Origin: a bacterium
GTDB taxonomy: Bacteria > Desulfobacterota > Binatia > UBA12015
Assembly: GCA_030430245.1 (NCBI GenBank)
Contig: JAUIFY010000019.1
Location: 1 to 38,148, forward strand
Reading direction: 5' to 3'
DNA length: 38,148 nucleotides
Shown here: positions 27,449 to 35,915 of the stretch, one piece after another
How positions within the stretch are numbered: the stretch's first letter is position 1
Layout: every line of letters begins with the position of its first letter
Made by a program: the position numbers and the translations under genes
The notes under the pieces: generated by a model
The model's database searches: none
What the model was told of the DNA's origin: nothing
What the model saw: the letters and a program-made list of their open reading frames with translations, nothing else

Positions 27449-28678
27449 ATGATCGATTTCGACCTTTCCCCGAACGTTCGACAGCAGAAGGACCTCATCC
27501 GCAGCGTCGCCGAAGGTGCGATGCGGCCGATCGCCCGCGAGTTCGACGAGCGCGAGCACGAGAAGCCGTGGGACTTCCTCAAGATGATGTGGGAGGTCTC
27601 CGGCGGCCGCTCGATGACCGGCGAGGACTCCAACGAAGACCCGAGCGCGAAGAAGAAAGGGCCGAGAGAGAACACCCTGACGGCGGCCATCACGATCGAG
27701 GAGCTCTCGTGGGGCGACGCCGGTCTCTATCTCTCGATCCCCAACCCGGGCCTCGGCGGCGCCGCGGTGCAAGCCGCAGGCACACCCGAGCAAAAGAAGC
27801 GCTTCCTCGCACCGTTCCAGGGCGGCGAGCCCAAGTGGGCGGCGATGGCGATCACCGAGCCCCACTGCGGATCGGACTCGGCCGCACTTCAGACGACCGC
27901 CGTCCGCGACGGAGACGAGTGGGTCCTGAACGGGACGAAGATCTACTGCACGGCCGGCCAGATGGCCGCCGAGAAATCCGACGGGTTCGTCGTCGTCTGG
28001 GCCACTCTCGATCGGGACGCGGGCCGAGCCGGCATCAAGTCGTTCGTGGTTCCGGCGCACACGCCGGGCATGACCGTGGTGAAGGTGGAGAACAAGCTCG
28101 GAATCCGGGCGTCCGATACCGCGATGATCGTCTTCGAAGACTGCCGCATTCCGGCGGACAACATCCTCGGCTCGGCCGAGGTCATGAAGTCCACCGAGGG
28201 CTTCAAGGGCGCCATGGCCACCTTCGACGCGACCCGACCACTGGTCGCGGCGAGCGCGCTGGGGATCGGACAAGCCGCTCTGGATCTCGTCCGCGAGGAG
28301 CTCGAGAAGCGAGGCCGGCCCATCCGCTACGGGATCTCGGACTCCCGCCTCACCAAGATCGAGAGCGACTTCATCGACGCCGAGAGCGACCTGCACGCGG
28401 CGCGACTCCTCACCTGGCGCGCCGCCTGGATGATGGACCGCGGACAGCGCAACAATCTCGAGGCGTCCATGGCCAAGGCGAAGGCCGGCTTGGCCGTCAC
28501 GATCGCGACCCAGAAGGCGGTCGAGCTGATGGGCCCCCTCGGCTACTCCCGCAAGATGCTCCTCGAGAAGTGGATGCGCGACGCGAAGATCAACGACATC
28601 TTCGAGGGCACGCAGCAGATCAACATGCTGATCATCGCCCGGCGCATCCTCGGATACTCGAGCAAAGAGCTCAGCTGA
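27449..28678 (+). CDS. Acyl-CoA dehydrogenase
   Basis: This 409-aa flavoenzyme starts at ATG 27449 with GAGGAG 8 nt upstream. It is canonical: MAITEPHCGSDSAALQTTA, WVLNGTKIYCTAGQ, VKVENKLGIRASDTAMIVFEDCRIP, and a C-terminal NDIFEGTQQINMLIIARRILG with probable catalytic Glu386. It oxidises the alpha-beta bond of an acyl-CoA thioester, passing electrons to ETF. An insertion near residues 50-75 (SGGRSMTGEDSNEDPSAKKKG) is charged and probably a loop. The gene sits in a TetR-regulated operon with a divergent paralogue. The chain length or type of substrate cannot be told. Confidence 0.93.
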   Translation: MIDFDLSPNVRQQKDLIRSVAEGAMRPIAREFDEREHEKPWDFLKMMWEVSGGRSMTGEDSNEDPSAKKKGPRENTLTAAITIEELSWGDAGLYLSIPNPGLGGAAVQAAGTPEQKKRFLAPFQGGEPKWAAMAITEPHCGSDSAALQTTAVRDGDEWVLNGTKIYCTAGQMAAEKSDGFVVVWATLDRDAGRAGIKSFVVPAHTPGMTVVKVENKLGIRASDTAMIVFEDCRIPADNILGSAEVMKSTEGFKGAMATFDATRPLVAASALGIGQAALDLVREELEKRGRPIRYGISDSRLTKIESDFIDAESDLHAARLLTWRAAWMMDRGQRNNLEASMAKAKAGLAVTIATQKAVELMGPLGYSRKMLLEKWMRDAKINDIFEGTQQINMLIIARRILGYSSKELS

Positions 28679-28696
28679 GCATCGCGTCATCCATCC

Positions 28697-28727
28697 GTGG
28701 CCGGTGACGAATTCCGTCACCGGCCAC
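28697..28727. terminator. Strong 13-bp perfect hairpin after the acyl-CoA dehydrogenase operon
   Basis: GTGGCCGGTGACG and CGTCACCGGCCAC form a perfect 13-bp stem with a 5-nt AATTC loop, beginning 19 nt after the stop codon. No T-tract follows. Its position suggests transcription termination or mRNA 3'-end protection. This is the most stable hairpin I noticed in the window. Confidence 0.5.
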
Positions 28728-28737
28728 CGGCAATTCC

Positions 28738-28765
28738 CTGACACACACCGAACCGGTGTCACAAT
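28738..28765 (+). promoter_or_regulatory. Possible promoter with spacer palindrome
   Basis: CTGACA (28738-28743) and CACAAT (28760-28765) are spaced 16 nt apart, each a partial match to -35 and -10 consensus. Between and overlapping them lies ACACCG-AAC-CGGTGT, a 6-bp inverted repeat that could be an operator. If real, it gives a leader of about 160 nt before the small gene at 28934. Confidence 0.3.
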
Positions 28766-28933
28766 CTTGCCGGTCTTCCCGGGGGTTCCTTCCGCCTCGG
28801 CTTCGCCATGGCGAGTGACCGGGCGGAAAAACTGGTGTCTTTCGGAGGGCCTGGGAGCTTCGGCCGGTCCGGCGGCGATTCTTCGGTCGTGGCACCTCGC
28901 TTGCTGCGAGCACGGGCAGCCAAGGAGGCTCCC

Positions 28934-29095
28934 ATGAAGCTCACAGTGACTCTCCGCGACCTGATCTCCGCCGTCTCCGAGTACGCCGAGGACGAGAACG
29001 AAATCGTCGCCACGGTCGTACACCTCGTCGAGAGCGGTCGCGTCCGTCTCGCCGCCGCCTCCTGGTCGGACGACTTCATCGAATCCCCCGCCTGA
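28934..29095 (+). CDS. Small protein of unknown function (53 aa)
   Basis: MKLTVTLRDLISAVSEYA opens a 53-aa acidic protein with a likely helical segment (DLISAVSEYAEDENEIVATVVHLVESGRVRL). A strong AAGGAGG lies 5 nt before the ATG, so it is almost certainly translated. The pattern resembles small conserved proteins with a degenerate winged-helix-like end (VVHLVESGRVRL), but I cannot name a family. It lies 13 nt upstream of another small gene and may be co-expressed with it. Confidence 0.6.
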   Translation: MKLTVTLRDLISAVSEYAEDENEIVATVVHLVESGRVRLAAASWSDDFIESPA

Positions 29096-29108
29096 AGCGA
29101 GCGACCCG

Positions 29109-29336
29109 ATGGAACCGAGATTCCAGACTCCTCGCCAAGAGGGAGATCGCCGCTTCTACTACGTCTCGGGCCAGGCCGTAGAGCTCTGGGAAGACCCGGA
29201 GAAGCCCTTCGGCTGGGGAGCCGAAGAGATGTCGGCATACGCTGCCGACGGGAACTGGGATCTCCTGTTCAACGCGCTCGTCCTCTCGTCCCTCCTCGAT
29301 CAGGACGAGGAGACCGGAGAGCCCGAGCTCGTCTGA
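29109..29336 (+). CDS. Small protein of unknown function (75 aa)
   Basis: This 75-aa acidic protein has aromatic-rich central sequence (RRFYYVSGQAVELWEDPEKPFGWGAEEMSAY) and an acidic C-terminus (DQDEETGEPELV). There is no signal peptide or membrane segment. It follows the 53-aa gene by 13 nt on the same strand, which is the main reason to call it. The ribosome-binding site is weak. I do not recognise the family. Confidence 0.5.
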   Translation: MEPRFQTPRQEGDRRFYYVSGQAVELWEDPEKPFGWGAEEMSAYAADGNWDLLFNALVLSSLLDQDEETGEPELV

Positions 29337-29349
29337 TCTCGAGCGGCGT

Positions 29350-29363
29350 CTCCCCCGCGGGAG
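29350..29363. terminator. Possible hairpin between the small genes and the DUF255 gene
   Basis: CTCCC (29350-29354) and GGGAG (29359-29363) pair around a CCGC loop, and flanking GGCG and CGCC can extend the stem across a small internal loop. It begins 13 nt after the stop of the 75-aa gene. No T-tract follows. Confidence 0.3.
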
Positions 29364-29418
29364 TGCCGCCGACCCGATCCGCGGTGCACGCGTCCCCGTT
29401 CCGGGGTAGCGTCCAGGC

Positions 29419-31494
29419 ATGGCCAATCGCCTCGCCGCCGAGCAGAGTCCCTACCTTCGCCAGCACGCCGAGAACCCGGTGGACTGGTACCCGTGGGGCC
29501 CCGAAGCGCTCGCGCGCGCGCGCTCCGAGAATCGGCCGATCCTCCTCTCGATCGGCTACTCGGCCTGCCACTGGTGCCACGTGATGGAGCGCGAATCGTT
29601 CGAGGACGAGCGGATCGCCGCCCTCATGAACGAGGGCTTCGTGAACGTCAAGGTGGACCGCGAGGAGCGACCGGACGTCGACGCGATCTACATGAACACG
29701 GTTCAGATGCTGACCGGATCGGGCGGCTGGCCACTCACCGTGTTCCTCGACCCCGACGGAAACCCGTTCTACGGGGGAACCTACTACCCACCGGAAGACC
29801 GCTACGGCCGACCGGGATTCCCCCGCGTTCTGCAAGCGGTCCTACAGGCGTGGAGCGACAAGCCGGACGAGCTGGCGGAAACCACGCGCCGACTCCTCGA
29901 GGGACTGGAGAAGCTCTCGCAGTTCCGGCCCGATACCGCGGCACTGCACCCTTCGACGGTCACGTCGGCCGCGGAAAAGCTCTTCGCCGCCCGCGACGAG
30001 ACGCACGGTGGACTCGGCGACGCCCCCAAGTTCCCCAACGCGCCCGCGTTCGGACTCTGGCTTCGCCATTCCACGGCGAGCGGACGAGCCGACATGCGTC
30101 AGGCCTTCGAGCAGACGCTCACCGGCATGGCCCGCGGCGGCATGTACGACCAGCTCGGCGGCGGCTTCCACCGCTACTCCGTCGACGCGCACTGGCTCGT
30201 GCCGCACTTCGAGAAGATGCTCTACGACAACGCGCAGCTCGCTCCACTGTACCTGGACGGCTTCGTCGCCACGGGGAATCCGCTCTACCGCCGGATCGCC
30301 GAGGAGACGCTCGACTACGTTCTGCGCGAGATGACCCACCCCGACGGTGGCTTCTACTCGACCCAAGACGCCGACACCGACGGAGAAGAGGGGCTCACGT
30401 ACCTCTGGCGGCTCGAGGAGATCCAGAGTCTGCTGGACGACGAGCACGCACCGGTGTTCGTCCGGTACTACCAGGTCGACGAGGCGGGGAACTTCGCCGA
30501 ACCGGGGGCGACCGAACCCAAGAGCATCCTGCACGTGAAGCTCTCGGTCGAAGAGATGTCGAAGCTCTTCCACACCGACGTGGAGACCGTTCAGCGGCTC
30601 CTCGACGAGGCGCGCGCCACTCTTCTCGCCGCGCGTCGGAAGCGGCCCCAACCGGGTCGCGACGAGAAGATCCTCACGAGCTGGAACGCGCTCGCCATCC
30701 GCGCCTTCGTCCGCGGAGCCTGCGTGCTCGACGCTCCACGCTACCTCGACGCGGGCCTTCGCGCAGCCGGCTTCATCGACGACCACCTCCGCGATCCGAA
30801 CGGGGAGCTGCTGCGGACCGTGAAGGACGGCGTCGCGCGCTACCCCGCCTACCTCGACGACCACGCCTTTCTGGCCGCGGCGCGGCTCGATCTCTTCGAA
30901 GCCACGGGCGATCCCGCTCACCTCGAGCGCGGTCGAGACCTCGCCGAGATCCTGATCGACCGGTTCCTCGATCCCGACGAAGGCGGCTTCTACTTCACCG
31001 CGACCGGACACGAGAAGCTGATCGACCGTCCGAAGATCGCCTTCGACAGCTCCATTCCGGCGGGCAACGCCGTCGCGACCGAGACGTTTCTACGTCTCGG
31101 TCACCTGCTCGGGGACGACCGCTACCGAGAGATCGGCGAGAAGACGCTCTCCCTGTTCGGCGAGCTCCTCGCGAAGCAGCCGTTCGGCCTCGCGTACCTG
31201 ATCGGCGTCCTCGACGACCATCTGCGCGGTCCACGCGACGTCGTGATCGTCGGTGAACGCGACGCTCCGGAGACCCGCCGCCTCGTGCGCGCCGCCCACG
31301 CCGTCTACGCGCCGAACCAGTCCGTGTTCGTCGTCGAACCACACGCCGACGAGGCTCTTCTACCCGCACCGGCCCGCGGAAAGACCCAGGCTCTCGAGAC
31401 GGCGGCCGCGTACGTCTGCGAGTCGTTCACGTGCTCGGCGCCGGTGACGGATCCCGAGGCTCTACACGCGGTCCTCGCCGGCGAGCCTGGCTGA
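29419..31494 (+). CDS. DUF255 thioredoxin-like / YyaL family protein
   Basis: This 691-aa protein is of the SPATA20/YyaL type. An N-terminal thioredoxin-like DUF255 domain (about 1-165) contains [32 protein letters not shown] with Cys50 and Cys53, and [30 protein letters not shown] long (alpha/alpha)6-barrel-like region resembling N-acylglucosamine epimerases or glycosidases follows, with [51 protein letters not shown] and [12 protein letters not shown]. Members are widespread, but their substrate is unknown. The length and motifs match the family, so the gene is intact. It converges on the next gene with a 10-nt gap. Confidence 0.93.
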   Translation: MANRLAAEQSPYLRQHAENPVDWYPWGPEALARARSENRPILLSIGYSACHWCHVMERESFEDERIAALMNEGFVNVKVDREERPDVDAIYMNTVQMLTGSGGWPLTVFLDPDGNPFYGGTYYPPEDRYGRPGFPRVLQAVLQAWSDKPDELAETTRRLLEGLEKLSQFRPDTAALHPSTVTSAAEKLFAARDETHGGLGDAPKFPNAPAFGLWLRHSTASGRADMRQAFEQTLTGMARGGMYDQLGGGFHRYSVDAHWLVPHFEKMLYDNAQLAPLYLDGFVATGNPLYRRIAEETLDYVLREMTHPDGGFYSTQDADTDGEEGLTYLWRLEEIQSLLDDEHAPVFVRYYQVDEAGNFAEPGATEPKSILHVKLSVEEMSKLFHTDVETVQRLLDEARATLLAARRKRPQPGRDEKILTSWNALAIRAFVRGACVLDAPRYLDAGLRAAGFIDDHLRDPNGELLRTVKDGVARYPAYLDDHAFLAAARLDLFEATGDPAHLERGRDLAEILIDRFLDPDEGGFYFTATGHEKLIDRPKIAFDSSIPAGNAVATETFLRLGHLLGDDRYREIGEKTLSLFGELLAKQPFGLAYLIGVLDDHLRGPRDVVIVGERDAPETRRLVRAAHAVYAPNQSVFVVEPHADEALLPAPARGKTQALETAAAYVCESFTCSAPVTDPEALHAVLAGEPG

Positions 31495-31504
31495 GGTCGA
31501 TCGC

Positions 31505-32749
31505 TCAATCCGCGAGCTCGGCACGCTTCTCCGGGGCGGCGATCGCCCGCAGCGCCACCGCCCGTTCGGCCAGGTCCCTTCCCGTCAGACGAGCGACGCC
31601 GTGCTCGGTCACGACGTAGTCGACGGTGAAGTTGGGCAGCGAAACGGCGTTTCCTTCCGGTAACCGTCGCACGATCCGCGATCTCGTCTTCGCCAGGGAT
31701 CTCATCGCCACGATCGACGCACCGCCCGGCGAGTACCGCGCTCCCTCGACGAAATCGAGGCTGCCTCCGACGCCACTCACCGGATGCCCGCCGACGGTCG
31801 CTCCGTTGACCTGGCCGGTGAGATCGACCTCGATCGCGGAGTTGATCGAGATGAAGCGCTCGATCCCCGCGAGGTAGGGCAGGTGGTGCGTCACGGTCGT
31901 CGGCTGCAACGACACCCGCGGATCCTCCGTGGCCCGGCGATACGCCTCGATCGACCCGGAGACCTCGCCCGTCACGACCCGTGCCTCCGGCCGGCGATCG
32001 AGAAACTCGAGCAACGGGTCGCTGTACATCCCCGAGTGGAGATTGATCCCCGGTCGCTCCGAGAGCGCGAGGAGAACGGCCTCCGGAATCGTGCCCACGC
32101 CCAGCTGCACCCAGGCATCGTCGGGAACCAGACCCAGGACGTGCCCGACGATCTGGCGATCGACGTCGTCGCAGGACGCGCGCGGCAGCGTTCCCAGGGG
32201 CCCGGTGGCGTCGACGAACGCGTCGACCCTCTCCACGGGCACCTCGGTGGTGCCCTGAGACCACGGCAGGTCTGGATGGATCTCGGCGATCACGAGATCG
32301 GCGGCCTCGATCATGCTCGGATAGATCGCGCACGCGGGACCGAGGCTCACCCGCCCGCCGCGGGGAGGCGTGCACTGGATCACGGCAACCTCGGCCCGCA
32401 GGGCGCCGCCCGGACCGAAGAGCCACGGGATTTGCCCGAAGCGAAGCGGTAGAAAGCCGATCCGGTCCGTTCGCGCGATGCGGCGCAGGGCGCTCCCGAC
32501 CTGCCAAGTCACGTAGCGATAGCCCGGACCGAGGCCTCCCGTCTCGTGGTCGAGCTCGGCCATATCGCCGAGGAACCGGTATTCACCGAACTGCAGCCCG
32601 GAGTACAACCGGACCGGGTCCTCGGGATGCCCGGGCGAGGCGGCGATCGCGTCGAAGATCGACCAGGGCTCGATGCATCCCTGCGGGAGAACCACTCGAG
32701 CTCCGGCGGGGATCCGGGCGACCGCCTGCTCGGCGGAGATCGTTCTCAG
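31505..32749 (-). CDS. Acetyl-CoA hydrolase/transferase family protein, probable CTG start
   Basis: This protein of 414 aa belongs to the acetyl-CoA hydrolase / CoA-transferase family: VQLGVGTIPEAVLLALSE, LNLHSGM-type INLHSGMYSD, EVDLTGQVNGATVGGHPVSGVGGSLDFVEGA and YVVTEHGVARLTGRDLAERA. The first ATG/GTG/TTG in frame is GTG 32695, but that would cut off sequence (TISAEQAVARIPAGARV) matching the conserved family N-terminus. Upstream, CTG 32749 has AAGGA 6 nt before it and overlaps the gloB stop (CTGA), so I take CTG as the start. It would transfer CoA between acyl-CoA and acetate or another acid; the exact substrate is unknown. It lies in a same-strand group with gloB. Confidence 0.85.
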   Translation of the reverse strand: MRTISAEQAVARIPAGARVVLPQGCIEPWSIFDAIAASPGHPEDPVRLYSGLQFGEYRFLGDMAELDHETGGLGPGYRYVTWQVGSALRRIARTDRIGFLPLRFGQIPWLFGPGGALRAEVAVIQCTPPRGGRVSLGPACAIYPSMIEAADLVIAEIHPDLPWSQGTTEVPVERVDAFVDATGPLGTLPRASCDDVDRQIVGHVLGLVPDDAWVQLGVGTIPEAVLLALSERPGINLHSGMYSDPLLEFLDRRPEARVVTGEVSGSIEAYRRATEDPRVSLQPTTVTHHLPYLAGIERFISINSAIEVDLTGQVNGATVGGHPVSGVGGSLDFVEGARYSPGGASIVAMRSLAKTRSRIVRRLPEGNAVSLPNFTVDYVVTEHGVARLTGRDLAERAVALRAIAAPEKRAELAD

Positions 32750-33519
32750 AACTCGTCCTTCAGGCGACGCGTGGCCGCGAAGATCTCCACGTCCTGCTCT
32801 CCGACCTCGGGAAAGCGCTCCTGGATGGATTCGCGAAGCTCCTGACTCCGCGTCCGGAGAAACGGATTCGTGCTGCGCTCCGATCCGATCGTGCTCGGCA
32901 CCGTCGGCTGTCCATCACGCCTGCGGGCAGCCGACCAGGCCAGCTTGTCCGAGATGGCCTTGTTCTTCGGCTCGAGCGTCGCCGCAAACTCGAGGTTCCG
33001 GACCGTGTACTCGTGCCCGCAGTAGACTTTCGTCGGCTCCGGTAGCGCGTTCAGCTTCGCGAGCGAGTCCATCATCTGCGCCGGATCACCCTCGAAGAGC
33101 CGTCCGCAACCCGCCGCAAACAGCGTGTCGCCCGTGAACAGGGCCCGGTGCTCCTCGAAATGGTACGCCATGTGACCGCTCGTGTGGGCGGGGACCAGAA
33201 TGGGCCGGGCGACGAGACTCCCGACGTGGATCGTGTCCCCCTCCCGCACTCCGTCGGTCAGGGCGGGGATCCGTCCGTCGTCGTCCGCGTTTCCGTAAAC
33301 CCGCACGGGCAGCTTCGCGGCGATCTCCTCGTTGCCGCCGACGTGGTCGTAGTGGTGATGCGTGGACAGAACGGCGGTGATCGTCGCGCCCTCGGCCTGG
33401 GCGGCCGCGAGCATCGGCTCGACCTCGGCACAGTCCACGACGGCGGCGACCTTCTCCACCTCGTCGACCACCAGGTAGCTGTAGTTGTCGTGCAAGACCG
33501 GAACGGGAACGACGCGCAC
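32746..33519 (-). CDS. gloB: Hydroxyacylglutathione hydrolase (glyoxalase II)
   Basis: This 257-aa metallo-beta-lactamase-fold enzyme hydrolyses S-lactoylglutathione in methylglyoxal detoxification. It has the binuclear metal motif THHHYDH (53-59), HTSGHMAYHF, FTGDTLFAAGCGRLFEG, KVYCGHEYTVRNLEFA and a C-terminal substrate-binding helical region (NPFLRTRSQELRESIQ). Start is GTG 33519 with AGGAGG 7 nt upstream. The stop overlaps the downstream CTG start by 3 nt. All glyoxalase II landmarks are present, including the GlxII-specific C-terminal domain. Confidence 0.92.
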   Translation of the reverse strand: MRVVPVPVLHDNYSYLVVDEVEKVAAVVDCAEVEPMLAAAQAEGATITAVLSTHHHYDHVGGNEEIAAKLPVRVYGNADDDGRIPALTDGVREGDTIHVGSLVARPILVPAHTSGHMAYHFEEHRALFTGDTLFAAGCGRLFEGDPAQMMDSLAKLNALPEPTKVYCGHEYTVRNLEFAATLEPKNKAISDKLAWSAARRRDGQPTVPSTIGSERSTNPFLRTRSQELRESIQERFPEVGEQDVEIFAATRRLKDEF

Positions 33520-33549
33520 GGTGTGACCTCCTGGGCCGTCCTCGTCTCT

Positions 33550-34734
33550 TTAGCGGGCCCAGATCTCTTCTTCGCTCATGGAGCCTGCTGGCGCCAGCCC
33601 CGCCAGCAGGCCCGAGAAGTGGTGGAACCGGTTCCTTCCCCGGTGGGGAGAGAACGTCACGAAGCTGCCGAATCCGGCGACCGGGGTGTTCCCGAGGTGC
33701 CGCCGTAGGTAGGCCGCGTCGATGTCCGGGATTCCGTACGGGGCGTCCTCTCCGAGGCCTCCGTGCGCGTACAGCACACCTGCGAGGTCGGGGGTATCGG
33801 CCAGGCGGCCGAGCTCGCCCTCCAGGCGCTCCCGTGCTCGAACGGGATCGGGAGCCGCGATCGACAACCGCATTCCCGGCCGGACCTCGTCTCCGATGAG
33901 GAGCGCACCGGTCTCGGCGTCGCCCCCGACGATCGGCCGGAAGAGCGGCGCCTCCGGCGATTCCGGCTCCGAGAGCGCCACGTGGATCCGTCCGATCGCG
34001 GCGTCGGGATCTTCGCGAAACGCCTCGGGCAGCGACTCGAGGAGGCACTCGAGTGCGGCCAGGCCGTCCAGGAGCTCGATCCGATTCGTGTGGCCTCTCG
34101 TGATCGTCCAACCCGATCCGATCGCCGTGTAGACCGGCGAGCGGATCGGTCGGATCGCGACGCCTCGCAACACGAGACCACAGACCGCGTTCGAGCTGCT
34201 GGTGCCGTGTGCGACGACCGTCGTCTCCCCGGTGGAGCCCTTCTCCGTCGCGCCTGCCCCGAGGACGGGCACGCGGCCCGCGATCTCCTCGATGCCCGCC
34301 AGCAGCTCGTCCGGTGCAAGGTTGTAGGTGTCCGTGAGGAGCCAGACCGTCGCGGGAACGTCGGGCTCCGACGCCACGAGCCGACCGATCTCGCGGCCGA
34401 CTTCCACCGATCTGCCGCGAAGGCCGTGCAGGAAGAAGCGCTCGACGCCCTCCAGGCCGGAGAGGGCGATGGCCGAGATCCCTCTCCCCTCGGACGGCCG
34501 ATCCGCCGGCGGCAGGACGCTCTCGGCGGAGCAGCCGACGACGCAGCCGATGTCCGCGCGGGACGCGATCTCACGCGAAATCCGCTCGTACGCGGGCCCG
34601 TAGTCCTCCGTGGCGAAGAAGATCGCCGCGCGAGCCGCAGACCCGTCCGCGATGGCACCGAGTCCGTCGGCGACCTCGCGTGCGGCGACGGCCGGATCCT
34701 TCTCACAGGAGATGTGGCTTCGCGCGACGAGCAT
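33550..34734 (-). CDS. FIST domain (FIST-N/FIST-C) sensory protein
   Basis: This 394-aa protein combines FIST-N (about 10-200: ADIGCVVGCSAESVL, VWLLTDTYNLAPDELLAGIEEIAGRVPVLGAGATE, NAVCGLVLRGVAIRP) and FIST-C (about 225-375: EALFREDP-like EAFREDPDAAIGRIHVAL, PLFRPIVGGDAETGALLIGDEVRPGMRLSIAAPD, PVAGFGSFVTFSP). FIST proteins are thought to bind small ligands such as amino acids and to act in signalling; here no output domain is fused. It is divergent from the dus gene with an 80-nt gap and followed by gloB 30 nt away. Confidence 0.9.
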   Translation of the reverse strand: MLVARSHISCEKDPAVAAREVADGLGAIADGSAARAAIFFATEDYGPAYERISREIASRADIGCVVGCSAESVLPPADRPSEGRGISAIALSGLEGVERFFLHGLRGRSVEVGREIGRLVASEPDVPATVWLLTDTYNLAPDELLAGIEEIAGRVPVLGAGATEKGSTGETTVVAHGTSSSNAVCGLVLRGVAIRPIRSPVYTAIGSGWTITRGHTNRIELLDGLAALECLLESLPEAFREDPDAAIGRIHVALSEPESPEAPLFRPIVGGDAETGALLIGDEVRPGMRLSIAAPDPVRARERLEGELGRLADTPDLAGVLYAHGGLGEDAPYGIPDIDAAYLRRHLGNTPVAGFGSFVTFSPHRGRNRFHHFSGLLAGLAPAGSMSEEEIWAR

Positions 34735-34814
34735 CCCGGGGGTTGTGTTTGCGTGGTTTCGGGCCCCAGAGCAACGGTCTTGCGCCGTCCGGTCCGGTTC
34801 CGGAACATCTTCCC

Positions 34815-35885
34815 ATGGCCGGATTGCCCTCGCTCGAGCGCTGGGGGTCGCTCACGACCCGGGGCATCCACGTGGATTTTCCCTTCTTCCTCGCACCCAT
34901 GGTGGGCCTGTCGCACGTGGCTCTGCGGATGACCGCGCGAAGCTATCTACCGGTGGGGACGCAGACGCTCCTGTTCACCGAGATGCTCTCCTCGCGCCGG
35001 CTCCCCACCGAGCGCATCGGCGACCGTCCGGAAACGGCGACGGAGCCCGTGGAGACGAACCTGGTCCCGCAGCTCCTCGGCAACGAGGAGCGGTTCATCG
35101 ACGCGTCCCTGCGCAAGCTCGAGGCCATGCGACCCGCGGCGGTGGACATCAACATGGGCTGTCCGGTCACGCAGGCACTGAAGCACAACTGGGGGGTCGC
35201 TCTCATGGGCGATCCCGCCTACGCGGAGCGCGTCGTTCGGACGACGGTGCAGCTGTCCCGATGGCCCGTCTCGGTGAAGCTCCGCACCGGTCTGAACGAC
35301 GATCTGGAGTACCTGCTCGACTTCTGCCGGATGCTGGAGGACGCGGGCGCCTCCTGGATCACCCTGCACCCGCGGGTGGCAAGCCAGCACCGCCGCGGGT
35401 CGGCGAACTGGGACTACATCGCGCGCGCGCGCGACGCGGTCTCCATCCCCGTCATCGGCAACGGCGACGTCCAGACCGCCGCCGACGCCCTGGCCCTCGT
35501 GGAGCGAACGGGCTGCGACGGCGTCATGATCGGGCGTGCCGCCGTGGCTCGACCCTGGATCTTCTGGCAGATCGGCGAGCAGCTGGGATTGCCGCCTCCC
35601 CCGGGCCGCCCCGAACCGGCGCCCGACGACGGATGGGCCGAAGGTCGCGAGTTCCACCGGGCCTTCGAACGTTTCGTAGGCATCGCCGAGCCGCGGTTCG
35701 AGGGGCGCGACGCGCGAAAGCGCGTCAACTTCTTCGTCCATTGGGGCGCCCGGTGGCTCGACTTCGGTCACGAGCTCTGGCGACGCGTCTCCTCGGCCCC
35801 GGATCTGACCGAAACCCGGGCGCGGGCTGCCGCCTTCTTCGAAAAGCCCCAGCGGATGACGGCCCGAACCGTTCTGCGCACTTGA
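34815..35885 (+). CDS. dus: tRNA-dihydrouridine synthase family protein
   Basis: This 356-aa FMN enzyme reduces uridine to dihydrouridine in tRNA. It shows FFLAPMVGLSHVALRM, DINMGCPVTQALKHNWGVALMGDP with catalytic Cys116, VSVKLRTGLNDD, ITLHPRVASQHRRGSANWDYI with an FMN-contacting His, IPVIGNGDVQTAADALAL and GVMIGRAAVARPWIF. The sequence after the catalytic Cys (PVTQALKHNWGVALM) differs from the usual P-x-x-K-V-x-x-x-G-A-L, so it may be a distinct Dus subgroup. It converges on gyrA with a 30-nt gap. Confidence 0.9.
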   Translation: MAGLPSLERWGSLTTRGIHVDFPFFLAPMVGLSHVALRMTARSYLPVGTQTLLFTEMLSSRRLPTERIGDRPETATEPVETNLVPQLLGNEERFIDASLRKLEAMRPAAVDINMGCPVTQALKHNWGVALMGDPAYAERVVRTTVQLSRWPVSVKLRTGLNDDLEYLLDFCRMLEDAGASWITLHPRVASQHRRGSANWDYIARARDAVSIPVIGNGDVQTAADALALVERTGCDGVMIGRAAVARPWIFWQIGEQLGLPPPPGRPEPAPDDGWAEGREFHRAFERFVGIAEPRFEGRDARKRVNFFVHWGARWLDFGHELWRRVSSAPDLTETRARAAAFFEKPQRMTARTVLRT

Positions 35886-35915
35886 GACCGGGCCGCTGGT
35901 TCCGCGTGGGGGTCC

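Noticed and set aside
28759..29238. Minus-strand open frame (about 159 codons) over the small-gene region
   Set aside because: It is Arg/Ser/Pro-rich, with no ribosome-binding site, and lies opposite the 53-aa gene that has a strong one.
34866..34877. ATCCACGTGGAT palindrome in dus as a possible fourth parS
   Set aside because: It has CACGTG but lacks the GTTT/AAAC arms essential for parS, and it is about 21.7 kb from parA.
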